DNA of 64,000 nt from positions 1,426,001 through 1,490,000 of the forward strand of contig NZ_CP147919.1 in assembly GCF_039645985.1 (NCBI RefSeq). The letters are read 5' to 3'. The stretch comes from Sulfurimonas sp. HSL3-7. Its GTDB lineage: Bacteria; Campylobacterota; Campylobacteria; Campylobacterales; Sulfurimonadaceae. The notes beneath the pieces are model-generated. The model was given only the letters and a program-made list of their open reading frames with translations. It was not told where the DNA came from and searched no databases. Position 1 is the first letter of the stretch; each line of letters starts with the position of its first letter. The translations under genes were made by a program, and so were the position numbers. Of the stretch, positions 18,476-25,602 are shown piece by piece.

Positions 18476-19147
18476 ATGAGTAAAAAAGCAGTCTGCATAA
18501 TGAGCGGGGGGATGGACTCCACCCTGAGCGCCTACATGATGAAAGAGAGCGGCTATGAGATCATCGCCGTCCACTTCAACTACGACCAGCGCACCGAGAA
18601 AAAAGAGCGCGAGGCCTTTCATGCCATTGCCGACGCCATCGGCGCCCTCAAAAAGTACGATCTCGACATCGGCTTTTTCAAAGAGCTCGGCGCCTCAGCC
18701 CTGACGGACAAGAACATCGACGTGCCGACCGGCGGGCTGGAAGAGGGGGTTCCCGTCACCTATGTCCCTTTCCGCAACGGCATCTTTCTGAGCATGGCGG
18801 CGGCGGTTGCCGAAAAGGAGGGGGCCGAGGTGATCTGCATCGGCGTGGTCGAAGAGGACAGCAGCGGCTACCCGGACTGCCGGGAGTCCTACATCAAAAG
18901 CATGCAGGAGAGCATCAACCTCGGTACCAGAGAGGAGACCAACGTCACCATCGAGATGCCGCTCGTCCACCTCAAGAAGTCGCAGATCGTCCGTGCCGCC
19001 GTCAACCACCATGTCCCCCTGGAGCTGACCTGGAGCTGCTATAAAAACGAGGACAAGGCCTGCGGCGTCTGCGACAGCTGCCGCCTGCGTCTGAGGGGCT
19101 TTGAGCTTGCCGGCGTGGAAGATCCGATCCCGTATGAAAAACGGTAA
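18476..19147 (+). CDS. queC: 7-cyano-7-deazaguanine synthase
   Basis: QueC converts carboxydeazaguanine to preQ0 with ATP and ammonia, in queuosine synthesis. The PP-loop motif [11 protein letters not shown] is at residues 10-20, and the C-terminal zinc site is seen in [20 protein letters not shown]. The length of 223 residues is normal. The other queuosine genes are not in the window. I looked for a preQ1 riboswitch upstream and saw none. A 29 bp gap leads to the next gene. Confidence 0.95.
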   Translation: MSKKAVCIMSGGMDSTLSAYMMKESGYEIIAVHFNYDQRTEKKEREAFHAIADAIGALKKYDLDIGFFKELGASALTDKNIDVPTGGLEEGVPVTYVPFRNGIFLSMAAAVAEKEGAEVICIGVVEEDSSGYPDCRESYIKSMQESINLGTREETNVTIEMPLVHLKKSQIVRAAVNHHVPLELTWSCYKNEDKACGVCDSCRLRLRGFELAGVEDPIPYEKR

Positions 19148-19175
19148 ACACTATATAGTAAATTATTGAGTAAAT

Positions 19176-19676
19176 ATGCCTGAAAAGCGCCTCGAACACC
19201 CCTTTGACGCCATTGTCGACGAACACTCCAAAGTGCTGATACTGGGCTCCTTCCCGAGCATCAAGTCGTTCGAGCAGAACTTCTACTATGCCCACCCGAG
19301 AAACCTCTTCTGGCCCATCATGGAGGAGCTCTTCGGCGTGACGCTAAAGACCAACGAGGCGAAACGTGCCTTTGCACTGGAGAAGGGGATCGCTCTCTGG
19401 GACACCTACGCCTCCCTGAAACGCGGCTCGGGCAACTCCAGCGACGCCAACCTCAAGGAACTCCAGGTCAATGATTTTGACGCGTTTCTAAAAGAGTACC
19501 CCAACATCAGGCATCTCTTCTTTACCGGCCAGAAGGCCTATCAGGGCTACATGAAGCACTTCAAACATATCAAGATCGAGACGACCTTGCTCCCCTCGAC
19601 GTCCCCGGCGCATGCCGCGATGAAAAAAGAGGAGAAGCTCGAGCGCTACAGGGCGATCAAGGACGAGCTTGAATAA
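19176..19676 (+). CDS. DNA-deoxyinosine glycosylase (family 6 UDG superfamily)
   Basis: The protein matches the hypoxanthine-DNA glycosylase family, which removes deaminated adenine from DNA. Signature segments are LGSFPSIKSFEQNFYYAHPR and NLFWPIMEEL in the N-terminal third, GIALWDTYASLKR, and LLPSTSPAHAAM near the end. The length of 166 residues is normal. The stop overlaps the TTG start of the following metallopeptidase gene. Confidence 0.88.
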   Translation: MPEKRLEHPFDAIVDEHSKVLILGSFPSIKSFEQNFYYAHPRNLFWPIMEELFGVTLKTNEAKRAFALEKGIALWDTYASLKRGSGNSSDANLKELQVNDFDAFLKEYPNIRHLFFTGQKAYQGYMKHFKHIKIETTLLPSTSPAHAAMKKEEKLERYRAIKDELE

Positions 19677-20319
19677 GCAGTACAGCTACAGAGGCTTCGA
19701 GATAGAGCATGTCGTCAACGCCAGAATGAAGAACATCTACCTGCGCATCGGCGATGACGGCAAAGTGGTCGTCAAATCGTCGCGCCTCAGTAAAAAACGG
19801 CTGTTGGCCCTCATCGACGAGAAAGAGCAGTGGATCACCAAGGCCCTCAGCAGCATTGCCGAGAAGCCGAAGGCCAGGCTGGGCGAAGAGATCCTCTACT
19901 ATGGCGAGATCTACCCGCTCGACTACCACCCCGCATTTGCCAACCTACGCACGAAATGCGAACGAAGCGCGCAGGAGAAGCTGCATCGGCATTATCAGCA
20001 GTTCTACAAAAGCGAAGCGGAAACCTTTTTGCAGGAGCGCCTGGAGTACTTCGCCGTCCGGATGGATCTGCAGCCGACAGAGATGCGTCTTCGCCACATG
20101 AAACGCCAGTGGGGCAACTGCCGCAGCAACGGCGTCATCACCTTCAACATCAACCTCATACAGGTCCCCAAAGAGTGCATCGACTACGTCGTCGTCCACG
20201 AGCTCGCCCACATGATCCACATGAACCACTCCAGAGCCTTCCACGACCTCGTCGAACAGCACCTGCCGCAGAGCAGAGAGAAGAGGGCGCTGCTCAAACG
20301 TTTCAACGCGTCGCTGTAA
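19669..20319 (+). CDS. YgjP-like metallopeptidase domain protein (DUF45/M48-like)
   Basis: The 216-residue protein carries the zinc motif HELAHMIHMNHS (residues about 179-190) and the conserved MKRQWGNCRSNGVITFN segment of the YgjP/DUF45 family. The physiological substrate of the family is not settled. It starts with TTG, overlapping the previous stop. It is the last core-like gene before the cassette region. A 215-codon frame running out of phase (19830-20477) is a shadow. Confidence 0.87.
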   Translation: MNKQYSYRGFEIEHVVNARMKNIYLRIGDDGKVVVKSSRLSKKRLLALIDEKEQWITKALSSIAEKPKARLGEEILYYGEIYPLDYHPAFANLRTKCERSAQEKLHRHYQQFYKSEAETFLQERLEYFAVRMDLQPTEMRLRHMKRQWGNCRSNGVITFNINLIQVPKECIDYVVVHELAHMIHMNHSRAFHDLVEQHLPQSREKRALLKRFNASL

Positions 20320-20567
20320 GCCCTTACAAGCTACCTGCTACTTACTATCCAAATGTAAAACAAAGTGTTCAGATATCAGAGATTTCTTTCTACAATGAAC
20401 ATCTCTATCAGATCAATTTTTATGTTTATTTCACAAAAAGGACATTTTCTTGCAATTTGACATATTATGTTAAATAGTAATATAAAATATGTGTTTAACT
20501 ATCGTACTAATTTAAGGCAATGACTATAAAATGTACACTAATAAATAGTGAGCGATAAAGGAAAATC
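20320..20567. other. A+T-rich spacer at left edge of the cassette array
   Basis: Composition falls sharply here compared with the upstream genes. I see no integrase gene, no attC-type palindrome and no certain attI site. A GTTAAAT (20469) fits the GTTRRRY core consensus but stands alone. It holds the promoter listed separately. Confidence 0.5.
20457..20486 (+). promoter_or_regulatory. strong promoter pointing into the cassette array
   Basis: A perfect -35 TTGACA (20457-20462) is followed after 18 bp by TATAAA (20481-20486, continuing AAT). It is about 80 bp upstream of the first cassette gene. It could serve as the array-leading promoter, as Pc does in classical integrons. Confidence 0.55.
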
Positions 20568-20981
20568 ATGCAGATACAGTTACCAATCCGTGATTTCTCA
20601 CCCGAACAAAGTCAGCTTTGGAAGAAGGTCCAATCGCTATGGGAAATGTCTAGAGGTCGTGATAAAGATCAAGTCCGCGCCACGCTCCATCCTGAGTACG
20701 TAGGTTGGGATATCAGTACACAACTTCCACATGATCGGGAAGCTGCAGTCGGTTCAGTAACAGACGATTCACCAATATTGCAAGATTACATACTCCAACC
20801 ACTAAGTGTACGGATCTATGATGGGCGTGTCGGTGTAGTGCACTATTCCTATGCGGCGACTGTCCTCCCAAAAGATGGAGAGGCCATGAGAGTTACAGGC
20901 AAATGGAGTGAAGTCTATCTAAAAGACCGTAACGAATGGATGATGATCTCCGTCAGTGGTAAACCAGATGAACTCAAATAG
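20568..20981 (+). CDS. NTF2-like (SnoaL/DUF4440-type) protein, cassette 1
   Basis: The 137-residue protein has the alpha+beta cone pattern of the NTF2 superfamily: an N-terminal helix pair (QSQLWKKVQSLWEMSRG), HPEYVGWD in the middle, and a strand pair with WSEVYLKDRNEWMMISVSG at the end. Such proteins are often small enzymes or ligand-binding domains; nothing fixes the ligand here. Its stop is 6 bp before the first attC-like site. It has a good ribosome-binding site (AAAGGAAA). Confidence 0.8.
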   Translation: MQIQLPIRDFSPEQSQLWKKVQSLWEMSRGRDKDQVRATLHPEYVGWDISTQLPHDREAAVGSVTDDSPILQDYILQPLSVRIYDGRVGVVHYSYAATVLPKDGEAMRVTGKWSEVYLKDRNEWMMISVSGKPDELK

Positions 20982-20987
20982 CTTCTG

Positions 20988-21059
20988 GCCTAACAAAGCA
21001 AAGGAGACCAATCAAAAACCCGCGGGCGGCTTTTTGATTGCTCATTTTAAACTTTAGAC
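20988..21059 (+). repeat. attC-like site 1
   Basis: The left end is GCCTAAC (20988-20994) and the right end TTTAGAC (21053-21059, one mismatch to GTTRRRY). The inner arms GAGACCAATCAAAAA and TTTTTGATTGCTC pair with unpaired bases on one side, as in attC folding. The apex is CCCGCGGGCGG. It lies directly after the cassette 1 gene. Confidence 0.8.
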
Positions 21060-21081
21060 TGTGTCAGAAAGGCAGGGCGTC

Positions 21082-21714
21082 ATGATCGTAAAAATCACCA
21101 AAGTTGGATACTGGTCAGGCGTCACCGCATTTACTGCTGTTGTTGCATATGATATTGTTCAGATCTTACAAGTCGCGGGGGTACTACATTTTCCAATTGA
21201 TGAGATTCTGATCTTTAGTACATCACTCTGCATAGTCATACCATTCATCCTTGAAATGCTCGCATTCCACTATCTGACGGAGAAAGACAAGCAGTACTGG
21301 ACACATGCAGCTCTTATCTTTACGATAATCTATGCCGTATTTGTTATTGCGAATTATGTCGTTCAACTTTCAACGGTGATTCCCTCGAAGATAAACAATG
21401 CGTCTGGTGCGGTTCAAATACTAGAACAAACTCCTCACTCCATGTTTTGGAATTACGATGCAATTGGTTACATTTCAATGGGCTTGGCAACTTTGTTTTC
21501 AATTCCTGTGCTGAATAAATTTGGTTTTGAAAGATGGGTGAGAATCTCTTTTATTGCCCATGTTCTTGTAACCCCGCTAATCACTATCGTTTATTTCTAT
21601 CCGATATATTCACATAAATTGCTTTTTCTCGGTTTTCCATGGGCAATTACTGCACCAGTTTTTATCTTGTTGCTTGCGATAATGCTAAATAGAAAACATG
21701 ATGAAAGTGTTTAA
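21082..21714 (+). CDS. integral membrane protein, cassette 2 gene A
   Basis: The protein (211 residues from ATG 21082, or 217 from GTG 21061) has about six transmembrane helices and no motif that I recognise. It begins MIVKITKVGYWSGVTAFTAV. The A+T content is visibly higher than in the flanking core genes. It is followed closely by an NTF2-like gene with only half an attC site between them. The ATG is preferred because a G-rich ribosome-binding site (AGGCAGGG) precedes it. Confidence 0.75.
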   Translation: MIVKITKVGYWSGVTAFTAVVAYDIVQILQVAGVLHFPIDEILIFSTSLCIVIPFILEMLAFHYLTEKDKQYWTHAALIFTIIYAVFVIANYVVQLSTVIPSKINNASGAVQILEQTPHSMFWNYDAIGYISMGLATLFSIPVLNKFGFERWVRISFIAHVLVTPLITIVYFYPIYSHKLLFLGFPWAITAPVFILLLAIMLNRKHDESV

Positions 21715-21718
21715 TCAT

Positions 21719-21742
21719 GTCCTAACATGCCAAAGGAAACAT
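21719..21742 (+). repeat. truncated attC left half
   Basis: GTCCTAACATGCCAAAGGAAAC resembles the left end of attC 2 (GCCCAACAAACCAAAGGAGACC), but no right arm follows; the next gene begins at 21743. This suggests that two cassettes were fused when most of an attC was deleted. Confidence 0.5.
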
Positions 21743-22213
21743 ATGCACACAACCAAAGAAGTAATCACCGGCACGGAAAACCTAGAAGATGTATCTTCCC
21801 CGTATCAGGCACTCGTTCAGTTTTATTGCGCTTTTAATACAGGCGATATACAGATGATGTCACAGAACTGGGCACAGTCCGACGACATTGCTATGGACAA
21901 CCCACTCGGTGGCATCAAACGCGGCTGGGCTGAAGTCCAGCCGGTTTACGCGCGCATCTTTGATGGTCCCGCCAAAGTGTACGTCGAGTATTTCGATTAC
22001 TCCATCCACGAAACGGCAGAGATGTTTTATGCCGTAGGAAGGGAGCGGGGGTATTTCCGCCTCGGTGACGAGGAGATAGCGCTTGCTATCCGAACAAGTC
22101 GAATTTTCCGAAGAATCGAGGGACGCTGGAAACAGGTCCATCATCATGGCTCGATCGAAGACCCGCAGTTATTGGGCCGGTATCAGGCGACTGTTTTAGG
22201 CAAAAGGTCGTAA
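21743..22213 (+). CDS. NTF2-like (SnoaL-type) protein, cassette 2 gene B
   Basis: The protein from ATG 21743 has 156 residues; the frame is open further to 21698 but would run into the preceding gene. Segments SPYQALVQFYCAFNTGDIQMM, WAQSDDIAMDNPLGG and FRRIEGRWKQVHHHGS match the SnoaL-like ketosteroid-isomerase-type pattern, with conserved His at the end. Function is unknown. It is followed 3 bp later by attC 2. It is not close in sequence to the other two NTF2-like proteins of the array. Confidence 0.8.
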   Translation: MHTTKEVITGTENLEDVSSPYQALVQFYCAFNTGDIQMMSQNWAQSDDIAMDNPLGGIKRGWAEVQPVYARIFDGPAKVYVEYFDYSIHETAEMFYAVGRERGYFRLGDEEIALAIRTSRIFRRIEGRWKQVHHHGSIEDPQLLGRYQATVLGKRS

Positions 22214-22216
22214 AAT

Positions 22217-22288
22217 GCCCAACAAACCAAAGGAGACCAATCCAAACCCCGCCGGTGGCTTTTTGATTGCTCATTTTAGACGTTAAAC
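22217..22288 (+). repeat. attC-like site 2
   Basis: Left end GCCCAAC (22217-22223) and right end GTTAAAC (22282-22288) both fit the RYYYAAC/GTTRRRY core consensus. The centre is GGAGACCAATCCAAA...GGCTTTTTGATTGCTC. It is the best-formed member of the shared type. Confidence 0.85.
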
Positions 22289-22295
22289 ATATAAT
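22267..22295 (+). promoter_or_regulatory. promoter with -35 inside attC 2
   Basis: TATAAT at 22290-22295 begins 1 bp after the right core site of attC 2. The 17 bp spacing puts its -35 (TTGCTC, 22267-22272) in the right arm of the attC palindrome. It would drive the cysteine hydrolase gene that starts 12 bp downstream. Confidence 0.5.
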
Positions 22296-22306
22296 TAGGA
22301 TCAAAA

Positions 22307-22945
22307 ATGAACAAATACACAAAACCAAATTTTGAAACTTCTGCACTAATTACCATAGATACACAACGAGATACTTTAGAAGGACAACCTCTTGAAATCA
22401 AGGGAACCTCTGATGCATTGCCGCGAATGAAAATACTGCTAGATTTTTACAGGAAGAATCAATTGCCAATCATCCATATCGTTCGTATCTACAAACCCGA
22501 TGGTTCCAATGTCGATTTATGCAGAAAAGAGTTAGTCGAAAATGGAGCCGCATTGTTGGCAGAAGATAGTATTGGGGCGGAACTAGCTCGTGAACTCTTT
22601 GATAATGACAGTGTCAGATACAATACAAAACTCCTGCTTGAAGGTGGCATACAAAAAATATCGGATAATGAAGTCATCATATACAAGCCACGCTGGGGTG
22701 CTTTTTACAATACCCCGCTGGATGACTATTTGAAAAGTCTGAATGTTAACACACTTGTCTTTAGCGGATGCAACTTTCCAAACTGTCCGAGAACTTCCAT
22801 ATATGAAGCCAGTGAAAGAGACTATAAAGTGGTATTAGCTGAAGATGCATTATCCGGTCTTTATGAGCAGGGAATAAAAGAGCTTGAGAATATTGATGTT
22901 CTAGTTGAGACCACGGTAAACATCATTAAAAAGGCAAATGTTTAA
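22307..22945 (+). CDS. cysteine hydrolase, isochorismatase-like family, cassette 3
   Basis: The 212-residue protein has the catalytic triad pattern of the isochorismatase-like superfamily. An Asp is in LITIDTQRDTL (about residue 18), a Lys in IIYKPRWGAFYNTPL (about residue 127), and the nucleophile Cys in VFSGCNFPNCPRTS (about residue 152). The following YEASERDYKVVLAEDALS is typical. Members hydrolyse amides such as nicotinamide or ureido compounds; the substrate is unknown. The stop codon overlaps the left core of attC 3. Confidence 0.9.
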   Translation: MNKYTKPNFETSALITIDTQRDTLEGQPLEIKGTSDALPRMKILLDFYRKNQLPIIHIVRIYKPDGSNVDLCRKELVENGAALLAEDSIGAELARELFDNDSVRYNTKLLLEGGIQKISDNEVIIYKPRWGAFYNTPLDDYLKSLNVNTLVFSGCNFPNCPRTSIYEASERDYKVVLAEDALSGLYEQGIKELENIDVLVETTVNIIKKANV

Positions 22946-23002
22946 CAAAGACCAATCAAAACCCGCCAGCGGCTTTTTGATTGCTAATTTTAAACGTTGT
23001 AG
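22940..23002 (+). repeat. attC-like site 3
   Basis: Left end GTTTAAC (22940-22946) fits the consensus. The centre ACCAATCAAAACCCGCCAGC...TTTTTGATTGCT matches sites 1 and 2. The right end GTTGTAG (22996-23002) keeps GTT but departs from RRRY. It is about 9 bp shorter than sites 1 and 2. Confidence 0.78.
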
Positions 23003-23059
23003 TAGAAAGTTGAGTATTCAAACCGTACAGTCAATACAAACGATAATAGGAGGTGTTTT

Positions 23060-23122
23060 ATGTATTACGAAAAATTTAGCAAAACAACAAAAGAAAAAGT
23101 TAGTGGCAGACTGATACCGTAA
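23060..23122 (+). CDS. possible 20-residue leader or truncated ORF
   Basis: An AGGAGG ribosome-binding site is followed at proper distance by ATG 23060 and a 20-codon frame (MYYEKFSKTTKEKVSGRLIP) that ends 43 bp before the methyltransferase start. It may be a short leader that couples translation, or the remains of a longer gene. Nothing but the ribosome-binding site supports it. Confidence 0.35.
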   Translation: MYYEKFSKTTKEKVSGRLIP

Positions 23123-23165
23123 ATTTGTATGCCTGTCACCCAATGACGAATGGTTTGGAGATGAA

Positions 23166-24014
23166 ATGTACACAGAATTAAAAGAGATAAACAAGAAGCC
23201 TAAAGCGTTTGAGTTTTATACGGCCGATGCCCTTTGGGCAGACGAATACAGGTCGAAACAGATGTTAGAGTATCATCTCGATACGGAGATTGATGTCGCT
23301 TCACGAAATAAGAAGTTTATCGATAGATCCGTTGATTGGATCGTTGCAAACTTCTCTGTCAATGACAAAAGCAAACTGTGCGATTTTGGATGCGCGGTAG
23401 GTTTTTATACATCGGCATTGGCAAAAACCGGTGCAGATGTAACCGGCATAGATTTTTCGAAAAACTCCATTGAATACGCAGAAGAAATTGCAAGAAAAGA
23501 AGCGCTGAACATCCGCTATGTCCATCAAAACTATCTGGACTACCAAACCGATGAGAAATATGATCTGATCACGATGATCATGTGTGATTTTTGTGCGTTG
23601 AGTCCTGTACAGCGAAAGAGGTTGCTGGAGAAGTTCCGTACGATGTTAAACGATGGCGGGGCTGTGCTACTGGATGTCTACTCATTAGTGGGATTTGGTA
23701 TCAGGAAGGAAACTGTAACCTATGAGCATAATCAGCTCAATCATTTCTGGTCGGCCAATGATTACTACGGCTTTCTGAATACTTTTAAGTATGAAGAAGA
23801 AAAAGTGGTTCTTGATAAATATACCATCATAGAAGAGCAACAGAAGAATGTCATTTACAATTGGCTGCAATACTATAGTATTGACATGTTGAAAACCGAG
23901 TTTGAAGCTTCCGGATTGACAATAAACGCCATATATAACGATGTCGCCGGTTCCACCTATTCGGGTGATCACACAGAGTTTGCTGTCGTTGCGGTGAAAA
24001 GGGAAAAATACTAA
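23166..24014 (+). CDS. class I SAM-dependent methyltransferase, cassette 4
   Basis: The 282-residue protein contains the SAM-binding motif I LCDFGCAVGFYTSALAKTG (about residues 71-89), motif II VTGIDFSKNSIEYAE, and the post-I region YDLITMIMCDFCALSP. After the fold comes a C-terminal extension rich in aromatic residues. The methyl acceptor is unknown. The ribosome-binding site is TTTGGAG. The stop lies inside the left core of the fourth attC-like site. Confidence 0.88.
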   Translation: MYTELKEINKKPKAFEFYTADALWADEYRSKQMLEYHLDTEIDVASRNKKFIDRSVDWIVANFSVNDKSKLCDFGCAVGFYTSALAKTGADVTGIDFSKNSIEYAEEIARKEALNIRYVHQNYLDYQTDEKYDLITMIMCDFCALSPVQRKRLLEKFRTMLNDGGAVLLDVYSLVGFGIRKETVTYEHNQLNHFWSANDYYGFLNTFKYEEEKVVLDKYTIIEEQQKNVIYNWLQYYSIDMLKTEFEASGLTINAIYNDVAGSTYSGDHTEFAVVAVKREKY

Positions 24015-24076
24015 CTATATTTTGCACACCAATACATGCCATACAGGGCATGTACTGGTGAGCTTAGACGTTGGGC
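24009..24076 (+). repeat. attC-like site 4, different stem sequence
   Basis: Left end TACTAAC (24009-24015, one mismatch) and right end GTTGGGC (24070-24076, perfect) flank a palindrome with arms CACCAATACATGCC and GGCATGTACTGGTG. The stem differs in sequence from the other sites while the ends and size agree. This is how attC sites of different origin behave and is strong evidence against a simple dispersed repeat. Confidence 0.78.
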
Positions 24077-24151
24077 AGACCAATTCATTCCGGAAAATTA
24101 TTGCATAATGAAAACAAAAAAACATAATCTGCATAGAAAAATGAGGTATCG

Positions 24152-24862
24152 ATGATCGTTGACCAAAAGCCAGTAACTAAATTTAAACCATCCCAATGGT
24201 TCAGCATAAGCATAACGTACGTTTCCATACCCATAACTCTATTGGTTTGCGGATGGGATTTCAGTTGGTGGCAGGCGTGGGTCTTTTTTGTGCTGATCGT
24301 TACGGCCGGAATAGGGGGACGCATAGGGGCAGAACATAGACATCCGGGAATTCTGGCTGAGCGGTTTAAATATTCTAAGGCTCAAGGTGTAAAGTCCTGG
24401 GATAAAGTCATTGCCCCATTGATGGCGTTGAGCCTGTCATTTCCGATTGTCATAGTAGCCGGCCTCGATCACCATTTCGCATGGTCTCCCTTTTTCCCGG
24501 TCTGGATGAGTTTTCTCGGCTTTATTCTGATTGCATTTGGATACGCCTTTGCCACGTGGGCCTTGATAGAGAATCGTTTCTTTTCCACTTTTGTGCGTAT
24601 CCAGAAAGACCGGGAACATGAAGTGTGCAGTAGCGGTCCTTACGCAAGAGTACGGCATCCGGGCTACGCCGGGAATATGTTGGCACTTCTGGGTATTGTG
24701 CTTGCTTTAGGCTCGGTGTGGACGTTGATTCCAGTGGTCATAGCCATTATCATTGCCGTGATCAGGACGGAATTGGAAGACAGAACACTTCAAGAAGAGT
24801 TGAAAGGGTACAAAGCATATGTACAACAGGTACGATACAAATGGATTCCTGGCATATATTAA
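24152..24862 (+). CDS. isoprenylcysteine carboxyl methyltransferase-family membrane protein, cassette 5
   Basis: The 236-residue protein has five or six transmembrane helices. The ICMT/PEMT-type cofactor motif GPYARVRHPGYAGNML lies at about residues 165-180, with a later ELEDRTLQEEL and YVQQVRYKWIPGIY end. It is probably a SAM-dependent methyltransferase of a lipid or small hydrophobic substrate, since bacteria with such genes usually lack prenylated proteins. It is followed 21 bp later by attC 5. Confidence 0.88.
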   Translation: MIVDQKPVTKFKPSQWFSISITYVSIPITLLVCGWDFSWWQAWVFFVLIVTAGIGGRIGAEHRHPGILAERFKYSKAQGVKSWDKVIAPLMALSLSFPIVIVAGLDHHFAWSPFFPVWMSFLGFILIAFGYAFATWALIENRFFSTFVRIQKDREHEVCSSGPYARVRHPGYAGNMLALLGIVLALGSVWTLIPVVIAIIIAVIRTELEDRTLQEELKGYKAYVQQVRYKWIPGIY

Positions 24863-24883
24863 TCTGAAAACCTATTATCAAGC

Positions 24884-24954
24884 TGCCAACCAACCAATAA
24901 TGAGCAATCAAATGCCGTGAATGGGTTTTTGATTGCTCATTTTAAACGTTAGGC
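24884..24954 (+). repeat. attC-like site 5
   Basis: The right end GTTAGGC (24948-24954) is a perfect GTTRRRY. The inner arms AATGAGCAATCAAA and TTTGATTGCTCATT are perfectly complementary around a 13-base apex. The left end TGCCAAC (24884-24890) has one mismatch. Confidence 0.8.
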
Positions 24955-24969
24955 ACAAGGAGAACAACA

Positions 24970-25359
24970 TTGCAACAGCATGCAGTAGTTAAGCAAATTG
25001 AAAAAGCAGATAGGGCAATCGTTGCAGAAGATTTTGATACTCTCATGGATATATATACCCGTGATGCGGTATTGGTTGTTGAACCCGGAAGGAACGCCGT
25101 AGGGAAAGATGCTATTAGAAAGGCATTTAAGGCCATCGCTGTTTATTTCAAGAATGGTTTGCAGGTCAGGCAAAAAGGTATCGAGGTACTTGAATCCGGA
25201 AACACGGCTTTGGTTCTTGCCAATACAGTGATATCAGCTCCCAATATGCCGGAAATTACTCGTAAAGCAACCTACGTTTTTTACAAAGATGCGAACGGAA
25301 CCTGGTTGTGTTCCATCGACAATTCGTATGGACACGAAATTATCGGCGGAAATGCATAA
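24970..25359 (+). CDS. NTF2-like (SnoaL/DUF4440-type) protein, cassette 6
   Basis: The 129-residue protein begins with TTG behind AAGGAG. It shows the DUF4440-type pattern: KADRAIVAEDFDTLMDIYTRD, then AVLVVEPGRNAVGKDAIRKAF, and a C-terminal strand pair. This is the third NTF2-like fold in the array and it is not a close copy of the other two. Function is unknown. Confidence 0.82.
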   Translation: MQQHAVVKQIEKADRAIVAEDFDTLMDIYTRDAVLVVEPGRNAVGKDAIRKAFKAIAVYFKNGLQVRQKGIEVLESGNTALVLANTVISAPNMPEITRKATYVFYKDANGTWLCSIDNSYGHEIIGGNA

Positions 25360-25446
25360 CAAACCATAGGGAAGTAAAACACAGAATGGTTTTTAAAAAA
25401 ATGGAAGCGTACTTCCTGAATCCGTGCCCGGTGCTCATCGGGCAGA
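25353..25446 (+). repeat. possible degenerate attC after cassette 6
   Basis: GCATAAC at the stop codon is close to RYYYAAC. A GGAAGTA/TACTTCC pair lies inside, and TCGGGC (25441 region) vaguely resembles the GTTGGGC seen in site 4. The evidence is weak, but a site is expected here between two unrelated genes. Confidence 0.3.
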
Positions 25447-25477
25447 CTCTTTCGGTCCATATATTTTGTCTCTTTTT

Positions 25478-25508
25478 TTGAATTAGAAGTTAAAAAAAAT
25501 GTTATACT
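25478..25508 (+). promoter_or_regulatory. possible promoter of the large lipoprotein gene
   Basis: TTGAAT (25478-25483) and TATACT (25503-25508) are 19 bp apart and lie about 95 bp upstream of the start at 25603. The spacing is longer than ideal. Confidence 0.4.
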
Positions 25509-25602
25509 GACTGACATACGAACGGCGCTAGATGCAGAATAGCGCTCAATGGGGCACAGATGCCTATGGTTACAACGCTACTCCAAAAAGGAGAATAAAT
25601 CA

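Noticed and set aside
19830..20477. A 215-codon plus-strand frame
   Set aside because: Out of phase with the YgjP-like gene, low-complexity Gln/Arg/His-rich translation, and extends into the A+T-rich spacer.
20988..23002. The repeated AATCAAAA...GGCTTTTTGATTGCTC palindromes as simple Rho-independent terminators
   Set aside because: They do have a GC apex and T-run, and may also terminate transcription, but each is bounded by the same core 7-mers and lies between unrelated genes; site 4 has another stem with the same ends. attC explains this better.
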